Assembly (NCBI GenBank): GCA_001628405.1
Contig: LURN01000030.1
Coordinates: forward strand, 1-32,693
Length of the DNA stretch: 32,693 nucleotides
Reading direction: 5' to 3'
DNA from: Candidatus Thioglobus sp. REDSEA-S12_B1
GTDB lineage: Bacteria > Pseudomonadota > Gammaproteobacteria > PS1 > Pseudothioglobaceae
Below are positions 1 to 7,285 of this stretch, in pieces. The notes under the pieces were generated by a model. It did no database searches and was not told the DNA's origin. It saw only the letters and a program-made list of their open reading frames with translations. Positions within the stretch are counted from its first letter, which is position 1. Each line of letters begins with the position of its first letter. Made by a program: the position numbers and the translations under genes.

Positions 1-99
1 TATCAAGATAAAGGCTTTTTAAAGCGCTGCCTTGAAATAGTATAAAAATAACTTAGTGTTTTTTTTATTTATGGTCAACGCAAATTTAAGAGGTGAATT

Positions 100-1293
100 A
101 TGCTTGAAAAAAAACAAATTGGACAATCCACTCAAAGTATCTGGAGTGGGGAGCAGGAGCATGAACTTTATGAACGCTCAACACAGGTTCCTGTTGTTCA
201 TAGCGTCTCATTTGGTTACAGAGATATTGATACGTGGCAGAAAGTTGCTCTTGGAGAGACTGAAGGTCATATCTATTCAAGAAATACCAACCCAACTGTT
301 CGAGCATTTGAAGATAAAGTCAAAGAGCTTGAGCATGCTGAAGCTGCAACTAGCTTTGCTTCTGGGATGGCTGCCATTAGCAATACCCTAGCTACATTTT
401 TAAAGCCTGGAGACCGAGTCGTCTCAATAAAAGATAGTTATGGAGGAACTAATGTCATATTTAATGAGTTCTTACCTCCACTCAATATTGATGTTAGTCT
501 TTGTGAAACAGGAGACTATGATCAGCTAGAAACTGAAATAGCGAAAGGCTGTAAACTGCTTTATCTAGAAACACCAACAAATCCAACTATTAAAATAACT
601 GACATTAAGAAGCTCAGTGCTGCTGCTAAAAAAGTAGGAGCATTGGTAGTAGTTGACAATACCTTTGCTACCCCAATCAATCAAAATCCACTATTACTCG
701 GAGCCGATATTACTCTTCATTCCGCCTCAAAGTACCTTGGAGGACATGCTGATGCACTTGGCGGTGTTATATGCGGAAACAAAGATTTAGTCAACAAGGT
801 TTATCATTATCGTGAAATTAATGGAGCAACCCTCGCACCAATGGATGCTTATAGCCTTCTAAGGGGAATGAAGACATTGAAACTTCGAGTTGAAAGACAA
901 AATGAAAATGCTCTTAAAGTTGCAGAATACCTAGAAAAGCATCCGTTAGTTGAACAGGTTAACTATCCCGGGCTAAAATCTCATCCAGGCCATGAAATTG
1001 CATCAAAACAAATGAACGGTGGGTATGGCGGAATGCTAAGCTTTTCTATTAAAGGCGGCCTGGAAGCGATTAAAGTTTTTCTACCAAAACTCAAATATGC
1101 ACACATGGCAGCCAATTTAGGTTGTGTTGAGACAGTTGTTGGGCCGCCGTTAACAACAAGTCATGTCGAATGTAGCCCTGAAGAGAGAAAAGCTGCTGGC
1201 ATTCCAGAAGGTTTAGTCAGGTATTCAACTGGCATTGAGGATGTGGAAGACCTGATAGCGGATTTAAATCAAGCATTTGCTTATATTTCATAG
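100..1293 (+). CDS. PLP-dependent Cys/Met metabolism family enzyme (cystathionine gamma-synthase/gamma-lyase-like)
   Basis: A 397-residue fold-type I PLP enzyme of the cystathionine gamma-synthase/gamma-lyase/methionine gamma-lyase family, of normal family length. Visible motifs are the phosphate-binding YSRNTNPT (residues 59-66), SFASGMAAI (85-93), the substrate-stacking tyrosine region DSYGGT (112-117), the cofactor-pyridine aspartate in VVVDNTFATP (D186), the Schiff-base lysine in SASKYLGGH (K211), and the carboxylate-binding arginine in LVRYSTGIED (R374). The ATG at 100 follows an AAGAGGTG ribosome site. The family carries out beta/gamma-elimination or replacement on amino acids such as cystathionine, homoserine esters and methionine, and sequence reading alone does not fix the substrate. 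It lies 12 nt upstream of the ectoine hydrolase gene, so the two are probably co-transcribed. I infer, without proof, a role in the same catabolic route, for example on a diaminobutyrate-type intermediate with a leaving group at C-gamma. Ordinary sulfur amino-acid metabolism is the alternative. Confidence 0.85.
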   Translation: MLEKKQIGQSTQSIWSGEQEHELYERSTQVPVVHSVSFGYRDIDTWQKVALGETEGHIYSRNTNPTVRAFEDKVKELEHAEAATSFASGMAAISNTLATFLKPGDRVVSIKDSYGGTNVIFNEFLPPLNIDVSLCETGDYDQLETEIAKGCKLLYLETPTNPTIKITDIKKLSAAAKKVGALVVVDNTFATPINQNPLLLGADITLHSASKYLGGHADALGGVICGNKDLVNKVYHYREINGATLAPMDAYSLLRGMKTLKLRVERQNENALKVAEYLEKHPLVEQVNYPGLKSHPGHEIASKQMNGGYGGMLSFSIKGGLEAIKVFLPKLKYAHMAANLGCVETVVGPPLTTSHVECSPEERKAAGIPEGLVRYSTGIEDVEDLIADLNQAFAYIS

Positions 1294-1305
1294 AAAGGAG
1301 AACTA

Positions 1306-2484
1306 ATGAAAAAGGAGAGAAGAAGATTCAGCAAAGAGGAGTATGTTGAGAGACAATCAAAGGTTCGTAAGTCGATGAATGATTCGAATGTAGAGGTCTT
1401 GATAGTTTACGATCCTGCCAATATGTTTTGGCTGACAGGGTATGACGGTTGGTCGTTTTATGTTCATCAGTGTGTCGTTATAACAACAAGTGGAGAGCTT
1501 TTTTGGTATGGAAGAGGAATTGATGCTAAAGGCGCGGAACTCACTACAGATCTTGATTTAAACAATATCATTGCATATCCTGACGACTATGTCATGACTC
1601 CTGACAAACACCCTATGGAGCATCTGGCAGGCGTCTTTAAAGATAAAGGATTAAGCAATAAAAAAATTGGCCTAGAGAAAGACAACTATTACTTCTCAGC
1701 AAGAGCTGCTGAATCCTTATATAGTTCGCTCCCTGAAGCACAGTTTAGCGATCAAACAGGTCTCGTTAATTGGCAAAGAGCAGTCAAGTCAGATACTGAA
1801 ATTACTTACATGAAAAGGGCTGGTAAGGTCATTGAAGGTGTCTATGAAAGAGTGATGGAGGTCGCTGAACCCGGGATGAGAAAAAATCAATTGGTAGCTG
1901 AAATATACCATGCAGGTGCAAGTGGTCATGAAGGCCATTATGGTGATTACGCTTCCTTTGTGCCTTTGATTGGTGCAGGTGAGGAGGCGGCGGCATGTCA
2001 CATGACTTGGAATGATGAGCCCTTAAAGAATAACGAAGGTATGTTTCTTGAGCTGGGTGGAGCTTATGCTAGATACCATTGCCCCTGCTCAAGAACTTTG
2101 TTTTTAGGCTCGCCTCCGAAAGAATATCTTGACATTGAAAAAGTAATCAATGAGTGTATACAGAATGCAATAGAAATGTTCAAACCCGGAAATACTTGCG
2201 CTCAAATTTCAGATAATTTCACTGCTACCCTTAAAAAGTATGGCTATGAAAAAAATAATAGATGCGGCTATCCTATTGGTTGTAGTTACCCTCCAGACTG
2301 GGGTGAGAGAACAATGAGCCTTAGAGGAACAGATCAAACAGTACTTGAGGAAAATATGACCTTCCACTTCATGCCAGCAATCTGGTTTGATGATTGGGGA
2401 TTTGAAATGACTGAAAGTATTCGCGTTGGTAAAAATGGTGGTGAGTGCTTATCCCATGTTCCAAGAAAACTATTGGTCAAATAA
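1306..2484 (+). CDS. doeA: Ectoine hydrolase DoeA/EutD (M24-fold, creatinase-like)
   Basis: The 392-residue protein has the pita-bread M24/creatinase fold and family-specific signatures: DPANMFWLTGYDGWSFYVHQ (residues 36-55), WYGRG (67-71), and SYPPDWGERTMSLR (327-340) followed by MTFHFMPAIW. These are, to my knowledge, the hallmark stretches of ectoine hydrolase, which opens the ectoine ring to N-acetyl-2,4-diaminobutyrate. The usual M24 metal-ligand aspartates are absent: the first position is a glutamate in FLELGG (E249) and the second lies in YHCPCSRT, so a metal-free mechanism is expected, as in creatinase. The start ATG is preceded by AAAGGAG. The gene follows the PLP enzyme by 12 nt and converges on the Lrp-type regulator with 8 nt between stops. 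The deacetylase DoeB/EutE that normally partners it is not in this window. A related cyclic substrate cannot be excluded. Confidence 0.9.
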   Translation: MKKERRRFSKEEYVERQSKVRKSMNDSNVEVLIVYDPANMFWLTGYDGWSFYVHQCVVITTSGELFWYGRGIDAKGAELTTDLDLNNIIAYPDDYVMTPDKHPMEHLAGVFKDKGLSNKKIGLEKDNYYFSARAAESLYSSLPEAQFSDQTGLVNWQRAVKSDTEITYMKRAGKVIEGVYERVMEVAEPGMRKNQLVAEIYHAGASGHEGHYGDYASFVPLIGAGEEAAACHMTWNDEPLKNNEGMFLELGGAYARYHCPCSRTLFLGSPPKEYLDIEKVINECIQNAIEMFKPGNTCAQISDNFTATLKKYGYEKNNRCGYPIGCSYPPDWGERTMSLRGTDQTVLEENMTFHFMPAIWFDDWGFEMTESIRVGKNGGECLSHVPRKLLVK

Positions 2485-2492
2485 CAGTTTGG

Positions 2493-2987
2493 CTATTTTT
2501 TTGCTAGGTCTGATTGCTTGATTAAGCTTGCAGGCACTTTATCTGTATGCTTTATACAGTCCAATACAGCGTAGCTGAAATAACGCCTAAGACCGATATC
2601 TGCATTTAAAACTCTTTTAATAAAATCTTGATAACCAACGACATCTTTTACAAGGACTCTCAAGATGTAATCCAAGCTTCCTCCAATTGACCAACAGGAT
2701 AAAACTTCATCAAAATCCATTATCGCTTCTTCAAATCGAGCAAACTCACCCTGCTTGTGACTCTCTAATTCGACTTCTGTAATAACAAGATGGAAGTTAC
2801 TTAGAAATGAAGACGATAGATTTGCTCCATAACTTTCTATGATCCCTGCCTCTTCAAGCCTTTGAAGTCTGTCCCAGGAAGGAGTCAGCGATAAATTGAG
2901 TTTATCGGCAAGCGCTGTTTTAGTAATCCTGCCTTCTTCTTGAAGAATGGATAAAATCTGGATGTCTCTTTCATCTAACTTGTGCAT
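2493..2987 (-). CDS. doeX: Lrp/AsnC family transcriptional regulator (DoeX-like)
   Basis: The 164-residue protein has an N-terminal winged helix-turn-helix (about residues 3-62, LDERDIQILSILQEEGRITK onward) and a C-terminal RAM ligand-binding domain (about 68-140) containing CWSIGGSLDYILRV. This is the normal two-domain Lrp/AsnC layout and length. AsnC/Lrp-type regulators named DoeX (AsnC) accompany known ectoine catabolic operons, and the GG(S)(L/V)DYLL stretch plus its position beside doeA support that assignment, though any local Lrp paralogue would look similar. The ATG at 2987 lacks an obvious Shine-Dalgarno. It is transcribed in the same direction as eutA, 99 nt downstream of it, and its 3' end nearly meets that of doeA. 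It probably controls both arms of the cluster in response to an ectoine-derived amino acid (inference). Confidence 0.82.
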   Translation of the reverse strand: MHKLDERDIQILSILQEEGRITKTALADKLNLSLTPSWDRLQRLEEAGIIESYGANLSSSFLSNFHLVITEVELESHKQGEFARFEEAIMDFDEVLSCWSIGGSLDYILRVLVKDVVGYQDFIKRVLNADIGLRRYFSYAVLDCIKHTDKVPASLIKQSDLAKK

Positions 2988-3023
2988 AGCTATATTATCA
3001 CTTTATTTATTTATTAAATATTC

Positions 3024-3051
3024 AAAAAAATTCACTCATGTTTGAATTTTT
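3024..3051 (-). terminator. Hairpin with T-tract between eutA and the Lrp regulator
   Basis: The arms AAAAATTC (3026-3033) and GAATTTTT (3044-3051) form a perfect 8-bp inverted repeat with a 10-nt loop. Read on the minus strand the second arm runs into seven consecutive T residues. It could weakly terminate the SMR-eutA transcript. It could equally be an operator for the regulator that starts 37 nt further on. The stem has only one G:C pair, so intrinsic termination would be weak. Confidence 0.4.
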
Positions 3052-3086
3052 AATAATAATCAGTGATTTATAAGCCTAAAAAGGCT

Positions 3087-3821
3087 TTAGCTATTCAAAT
3101 TTTCTATCGTTTTTTTAATTTGATCAAAGGTAGCTTGATTTGATGTCAACACAGGCTTTCCGATAGCCTGTTCAATATCTGGAATAATTTCTGCAGACCT
3201 CATTGCAGTGCATGAAATGAAGATCGCATCAGCATCTTCATGGATTGCTGCTTTGGCAGCATTAATTATCTCATCGGCTGGGAGCATTGCAACGTCTCTG
3301 TCATCACTCATATCCATATACATTGAAGAAACAATCTCCACGTCATTCTTTTGAAGATAATCTCTTAATAACGATGATACTTCTTCGCTGTAAGGGGTTA
3401 AAACACTAACTTTTTTAAAGCCTCTCTCCTTAAAATTAGCAACAACTGCCTGAGACGTAGAAAGGACATGGGCTGTTGGCTTACTCTCATTTATTGCATT
3501 TTCTATTGCATCATCGCCCACTATTGATGAGGATGAAGTGCAGTTAAATACAACCATGTCAAGATCATAACCTGGAAGGATACCTGCTGATGCCTCTGTT
3601 AAATCATTCCCAATAGCAGCCAATGACTCTGGGGTCATTGGATTGGCAAAATGAATTCGATTGAAGTAGAAGTCAAAATCAGGTTTTTGCTCTGAATACA
3701 TTCTTACAAAATCCCGCTCAAACGTAAAGTCAGTATTTAATACAATCAAACCAACTGAAGGTCTTTCATTGCTGGCATGAAGAACTTTCGAAAGATCATA
3801 TTTGTGAGATTCAATAGTCAT
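3087..3821 (-). CDS. eutA: EutA-like protein, maleate isomerase/arylmalonate decarboxylase family
   Basis: A 244-residue protein of the Asp/Glu racemase superfamily, maleate isomerase/AMDase branch. The two catalytic-type cysteines are visible: C94 in VVFNCTSSSSIVGD and C204 in AIFISCTAMRSAEI. RPSVGLIVLNTDFTFERDF near the N-terminus, the NRIHFANPMTPE stretch and VLTPYSEEVSS also fit EutA of ectoine/hydroxyectoine utilisation operons. In those operons eutA sits with eutB and eutC and is linked genetically to use of 5-hydroxyectoine, but its exact reaction is not firmly established. Here no eutB or eutC is adjacent. The ATG at 3821 lies 5 nt past the stop of the SMR gene, without a strong Shine-Dalgarno, which suggests translational coupling. 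A different maleate isomerase-type substrate remains possible. Confidence 0.82.
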   Translation of the reverse strand: MTIESHKYDLSKVLHASNERPSVGLIVLNTDFTFERDFVRMYSEQKPDFDFYFNRIHFANPMTPESLAAIGNDLTEASAGILPGYDLDMVVFNCTSSSSIVGDDAIENAINESKPTAHVLSTSQAVVANFKERGFKKVSVLTPYSEEVSSLLRDYLQKNDVEIVSSMYMDMSDDRDVAMLPADEIINAAKAAIHEDADAIFISCTAMRSAEIIPDIEQAIGKPVLTSNQATFDQIKKTIENLNS

Positions 3822-3826
3822 CGTAT

Positions 3827-4156
3827 TTAGCTTTGAATGGTTTTAGAAAATAAATGCATAACCACCACGCCAGAAATAATTAAAGCCATTCCAATGATAG
3901 ATCCTAGATCTGGCATTTCTTTGTAGACTAATGCCCCAATAATAGCAACCAAGACTATTCCAAGACCCGACCAAACAGCATACACAACGCCCAAAGGCAA
4001 GTCTCTTAAAGCCAAAGTCATTAGCCAAAAAGACATCGCATAAAAAATAATTAAAAATGTAGTAGGGACAAGCTTAGTAAATTCTTCAGTTGCTTTAAGA
4101 AGGCTGGTTCCTGCAACTTCAGCAGCAATGGCTAACGCAAGATAGAAATAACTCAT
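3827..4156 (-). CDS. Small multidrug resistance (SMR) family transporter, EmrE/QacE type
   Basis: The protein has 109 residues from the ATG at 4156, the usual SMR length, with four hydrophobic membrane helices. The essential proton/substrate glutamate is E13 in LAIAAEVAGTSLLKA, and the YAVWSGLGIVLVA signature marks the EmrE/QacE branch rather than the guanidinium exporters (SugE/Gdx). I chose ATG 4156 over an in-frame TTG at 4165, since it matches the family N-terminus. SMR pumps work as antiparallel dimers exchanging protons for quaternary or other cations, and some are known to move betaine- or choline-like osmolytes. The 5-nt gap to eutA places both in one transcript, so a role in handling a cationic or zwitterionic compound of the ectoine cluster is a reasonable inference. 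General toxin export is the default alternative. Confidence 0.88.
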   Translation of the reverse strand: MSYFYLALAIAAEVAGTSLLKATEEFTKLVPTTFLIIFYAMSFWLMTLALRDLPLGVVYAVWSGLGIVLVAIIGALVYKEMPDLGSIIGMALIISGVVVMHLFSKTIQS

Positions 4157-4273
4157 AATAGTCAAGCATATGCTTTAAATAAGGCACAGTATAACCTTAA
4201 GGAACAACTGATTAGAAAATAATTTAATCAACCCCTAAATTGCTGATGCATTAAAGAGTTTCTACTTAGAATT

Positions 4274-4620
4274 GAAGTTGGCCTATAAGCCGGGTTCTGT
4301 TTGGTCTAGACCATGATAGCCATTCATCTACGAGACTTGTTGCCAAGAATCTTAAGCACTCTACCCGAAGACAACGCGAGCAGCGCCAATGCCTTCCTAT
4401 TTGAGCTTGCTCCAAGTGGGGTTTACCATGCCAAACTTATCACTAAGTTCGCGGTGAGCTCTTACCTCACCATTTCACCCTTACCTACAAAGCAGGCGGT
4501 TTATTTTCTGCTGCACTTTCCGTCGCATCACTGCGCCTAGTCGTTAACTAGCACTTTGCTCTTTGGAGCCCGGACTTTCCTCCCAATGCAATTGCATCCA
4601 GCGACTATCCAGCCAACTTC
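4274..4620 (-). ncRNA. rnpB: RNase P RNA (rnpB), bacterial type A
   Basis: About 347 nt on the minus strand. The 5' end GAAGTTGGC and the 3' end GGCCAACTTC pair to form helix P1. The universally conserved core is present: GAGGAAAGTCCGGGCTCC near the 5' end, the GGTAAGGGTGAAATGGTGAGGTAAGAG-type centre (shortened here in wording, positions about 4458-4484), and ACAGAACCCGGCTTATAGG at the 3' end, which holds the segment that pairs with tRNA CCA. This is the catalytic RNA that matures tRNA 5' ends. It lies between the SMR gene and the fumarase gene, all on the minus strand. No good intrinsic terminator follows it. Ends are accurate to within a few nucleotides. Confidence 0.95.
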
Positions 4621-4627
4621 AGTGAGA

Positions 4628-4660
4628 ATTATACGCTATGAACTATCCCTTAAATGTCAA
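4628..4660 (-). promoter_or_regulatory. Probable rnpB promoter
   Basis: On the minus strand a perfect TATAAT (+ strand 4628-4633) ends 7 nt before the predicted first base of rnpB at 4620, the expected distance. A perfect TTGACA lies at 4655-4660, but the spacer is 21 nt, longer than the usual 16-18, so the -35 match may be fortuitous. The promoter overlaps the last codons of the fumarase gene. Confidence 0.6.
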
Positions 4661-6139
4661 GGGAATATTGTTGAGTGTTTTATGGATGTTCTCCCCATCG
4701 GTATCAACAGCAACGGTCACCGGCATATCTTTGACTTCCATTTCGTAGATTGCCTCCATACCCATCTCTTCAAAGGCTATAACCTTTGCTTTTTTAATTG
4801 ATTTAGAAATCAAATAGGCAGCGCCACCAACCGCTATCAAATAACTTGCTTTATGTTTTCTGATGCTTTCTACTGTCGCCTTACCACGCTCAGCCTTGCC
4901 AATCATTCCAAGAAGCCCAGTATTTTCAAGAATCAGATCGGTAAATTTATCCATTCGGGTAGCAGTTGTTGGTCCTGCAGGTCCAATTACCTCATCTCGA
5001 ACGGCATCGACAGGTCCGACATAATAAATAAATTTATTTTCAAAATCAACGCCCTCTGGCAGGCCTTCACCACTCTCAATCATTAATTTAAGACGCTTAT
5101 GTGCTGCATCTCTTCCAGTAATAATGGTTCCAGATAACAGAAGTGTATCGCCTATATTCCACTTATCCATTTGCGCTTGCGTTAGACTATCTAAGTCAAC
5201 CTTTATGTATTTAGAAACATCCATCTCCAGATCTGGATAAAGACTTAAATCAATTTCAGGCAATTCAGCAACTCCAGATCCATCCAACGAGAAGTGGACA
5301 TGTCTAGTTGAAGCGCAATTTGGAATCATTGCAACAGGAAGAGAAGCCGCGTGAGTAGGATAATCATTGATCTTTACATCTAAAACCGTTGTGAGGCCGC
5401 CAAGACCTTGTGCGCCTATTCCTAGGGCATTAATCTTTTCAAATAAATCAATCCTGAGTTTCTCAATGTCACTTTGATTCTTTTTGGCTTTAATGTCATT
5501 GATATCAATTGTCTCCATCAAAGAGGCCTTAGCCATTGACATTGCTTTTTCAGCAGTACCTCCAACACCAATCCCAATCATACCTGGTGGGCACCAGCCT
5601 GCTCCCATGGTTGGGATAGTCCTTAAAACCCAATCGGTAAGATTATCATCAGGATTGAGAACTGTAAATTTCGATTTATTTTCTGAGCCTCCTCCTTTTG
5701 CAGCAACCGTAATTTCTAGCTTATCACCTTTCACTAACTTAGTATGGATAACTGCAGGTGTGTTGTCTTGAGTATTACTTCTAGAGAACAAAGGGTCACT
5801 AACAATTGATGCTCTGAGACGATTATCAGGCTCGTTGTATGCTCTCCTTACCCCTTCATTAATCATATCTTCTAAAGATAGATCAGATTCCCATTCTATA
5901 TTCATCCCTACTTCTACAAAGACATTCACAATACCTGTGTCTTGGCAGATCGGTCTTTTCCCAAGAGCGCACATTTTAGAATTGATTAAAATCTGCTCTA
6001 TCGCATTTTTAGCACTCTGGTTTGTTTCTCTTTGATAAGCTGAAACCATTGCATTGATAAAATCAGGGGAGTGATAATAGGAAATATATTGCAATGCAGA
6101 GTGAATACTTTCAATTAAATGGTCTTGCTTAATAATCAT
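4643..6139 (-). CDS. fumA: Fumarate hydratase, class I ([4Fe-4S], single-chain)
   Basis: The 498-residue single-chain class I fumarase interconverts fumarate and malate in the TCA cycle. The N-terminal catalytic domain carries three cysteines suited to cluster ligation: C65 in RPICQDTG, C183 in GAGWCPPGM and C275 in PNCASTRH. The KGGGSENKSKF stretch (148-158) and the C-terminal domain with GRDAAHKR and YYVGPVDA complete the family pattern. E. coli FumA is slightly longer (548). The ATG at 6139 has no clear Shine-Dalgarno. The gene diverges from mreB across an 89-nt gap containing a palindrome, and its 3' end overlaps the rnpB promoter. Class I enzymes are oxygen-sensitive, and whether a class II fumC exists elsewhere cannot be told. 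Some class I homologues act on tartrate or mesaconate, so substrate is slightly uncertain. Confidence 0.9.
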   Translation of the reverse strand: MIIKQDHLIESIHSALQYISYYHSPDFINAMVSAYQRETNQSAKNAIEQILINSKMCALGKRPICQDTGIVNVFVEVGMNIEWESDLSLEDMINEGVRRAYNEPDNRLRASIVSDPLFSRSNTQDNTPAVIHTKLVKGDKLEITVAAKGGGSENKSKFTVLNPDDNLTDWVLRTIPTMGAGWCPPGMIGIGVGGTAEKAMSMAKASLMETIDINDIKAKKNQSDIEKLRIDLFEKINALGIGAQGLGGLTTVLDVKINDYPTHAASLPVAMIPNCASTRHVHFSLDGSGVAELPEIDLSLYPDLEMDVSKYIKVDLDSLTQAQMDKWNIGDTLLLSGTIITGRDAAHKRLKLMIESGEGLPEGVDFENKFIYYVGPVDAVRDEVIGPAGPTTATRMDKFTDLILENTGLLGMIGKAERGKATVESIRKHKASYLIAVGGAAYLISKSIKKAKVIAFEEMGMEAIYEMEVKDMPVTVAVDTDGENIHKTLNNIPLTFKG

Positions 6140-6158
6140 ATTTATTTAGGCTTTGGTA

Positions 6159-6194
6159 TTGTCTAAAGGGGGCATTCAGGTTATATTATAACCT
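6159..6194. promoter_or_regulatory. Overlapping divergent promoters on a 17-bp palindrome (fumarase / mreB)
   Basis: AGGTTATATTATAACCT at 6178-6194 is a perfect palindrome of 8-bp arms around one T. On + it contains TATATT (6182-6187), placed 17 nt after TTGTCT (6159-6164), a credible promoter for mreB. On minus it contains TATAAT (6185-6190), a credible -10 for the fumarase gene, though no matching -35 is seen. The symmetry could also be an operator. Confidence 0.5.
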
Positions 6195-6228
6195 CTAAAC
6201 ATTTTATTTTTTTTGCTAGGAACCCCTT

Positions 6229-7260
6229 ATGTTCAATTTATTCACAGGACAAAATCTATCTGTTGACCTTGGCACAGCAAATACACTTATCTATATGGAC
6301 GGTAAAGTTGTCCTCAATGAGCCCTCTGTAGTAGCACTTAGGCATGAAAAAGGCGCCTCAGAGTCCTCAGTCATAGCAGTGGGTCAGGAGGCAAAGAATA
6401 TGCTTGGAAGAACCCCTGGAGCTATTGAAGCCATTAGGCCGATGAAAGATGGCGTAATTGCAGATTTTAAGGTTACTGAAAAAATGCTTCAGTTTTTCAT
6501 GAAAAAAGTATTGAAGTCAGGCTTTTTTTCGCCAAGCCCAAAAGTTCTGATTTGTGTCCCTTGTGGTGCCACACAAGTTGAAAGGCGAGCCATTAAAGAG
6601 AGTGCTGTTGGCGCTGGAGCAAGAGACGTTTACCTAATTGAAGAGCCAATGGCAGCCGCTCTTGGTGCTGGAATGGCTATTGAAGAGGCGTCAGGCGCTA
6701 TGGTTCTTGATATCGGTGGCGGAACCTCTGAGATTGCTATTCTCTCACTCAACGGTATTGTTTATTCCGACTCACTGAGGGTTGGTGGAGACGTATTTGA
6801 TGACACTATTGTAAAATTTGTTAGAAGAGTCCACGGAATTATCATTGGTGAGGCGACAGCAGAACAGATTAAAGAGGAAGTTGGAAGCGCTTTTGAATCC
6901 AAAATTATAAGAAAGAATGAATTTAGAGGAAGAGCTGTCTCTACTGGACTACCAGTAAGCTTTGAAGTGACCAACTCGGAAATACTAGAGGCTTTGAGCG
7001 AACCCTTAGGAATGATTATCAGCGCACTTAGAACAGCGCTAGAACAAACCCCTCCTGAACTTTCTTCAGACATTGCTCAGAACGGACTTGTCATTACTGG
7101 TGGTGGTGCTCTATTAGAAGGACTTGATAAACTGGTTCATAATCAAACTAATTTACCTGTCACTATTGCTGATGATCCTCTGACGTGTGTTGCAAGAGGC
7201 GGCGGTATAGCATTGGAAATGATTAATCAGCATGATATGGGGTTCTTGGCAGCAGAGTGA
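6229..7260 (+). CDS. mreB: Rod shape-determining protein MreB
   Basis: A 343-residue bacterial actin homologue. The phosphate-1 loop VDLGTANT is at residues 12-19, with [30 protein letters not shown] and [11 protein letters not shown] following, and the second phosphate loop [12 protein letters not shown] present. MreB assembles membrane-bound filaments that orient peptidoglycan synthesis by the elongasome (MreC, MreD, RodA, PBP2). A TAGGAA ribosome site precedes the ATG at 6229. It is the first gene of mreB-mreC-mreD-mrdA, with only 25 nt to mreC. The length is close to that of E. coli MreB (347). A promoter candidate sits on the palindrome just upstream. Confidence 0.98.
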   Translation: MFNLFTGQNLSVDLGTANTLIYMDGKVVLNEPSVVALRHEKGASESSVIAVGQEAKNMLGRTPGAIEAIRPMKDGVIADFKVTEKMLQFFMKKVLKSGFFSPSPKVLICVPCGATQVERRAIKESAVGAGARDVYLIEEPMAAALGAGMAIEEASGAMVLDIGGGTSEIAILSLNGIVYSDSLRVGGDVFDDTIVKFVRRVHGIIIGEATAEQIKEEVGSAFESKIIRKNEFRGRAVSTGLPVSFEVTNSEILEALSEPLGMIISALRTALEQTPPELSSDIAQNGLVITGGGALLEGLDKLVHNQTNLPVTIADDPLTCVARGGGIALEMINQHDMGFLAAE

Positions 7261-7285
7261 CTCTTATTAAGTCGAGATCTTTATA

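Noticed and set aside
1-99. Promoter for the PLP enzyme-doeA pair (TATAAA at 41-46)
   Set aside because: No convincing -35 at the right spacing, so it is not listed.
4157-4165. TTG at 4165 as start of the SMR gene
   Set aside because: The ATG at 4156 gives the family N-terminus and length. The TTG has no ribosome site.
4313-4801. Open frames on + across the RNase P RNA gene and the fumarase end
   Set aside because: They run antisense to rnpB and to the fumarase gene, with no ribosome sites and no recognisable protein features.
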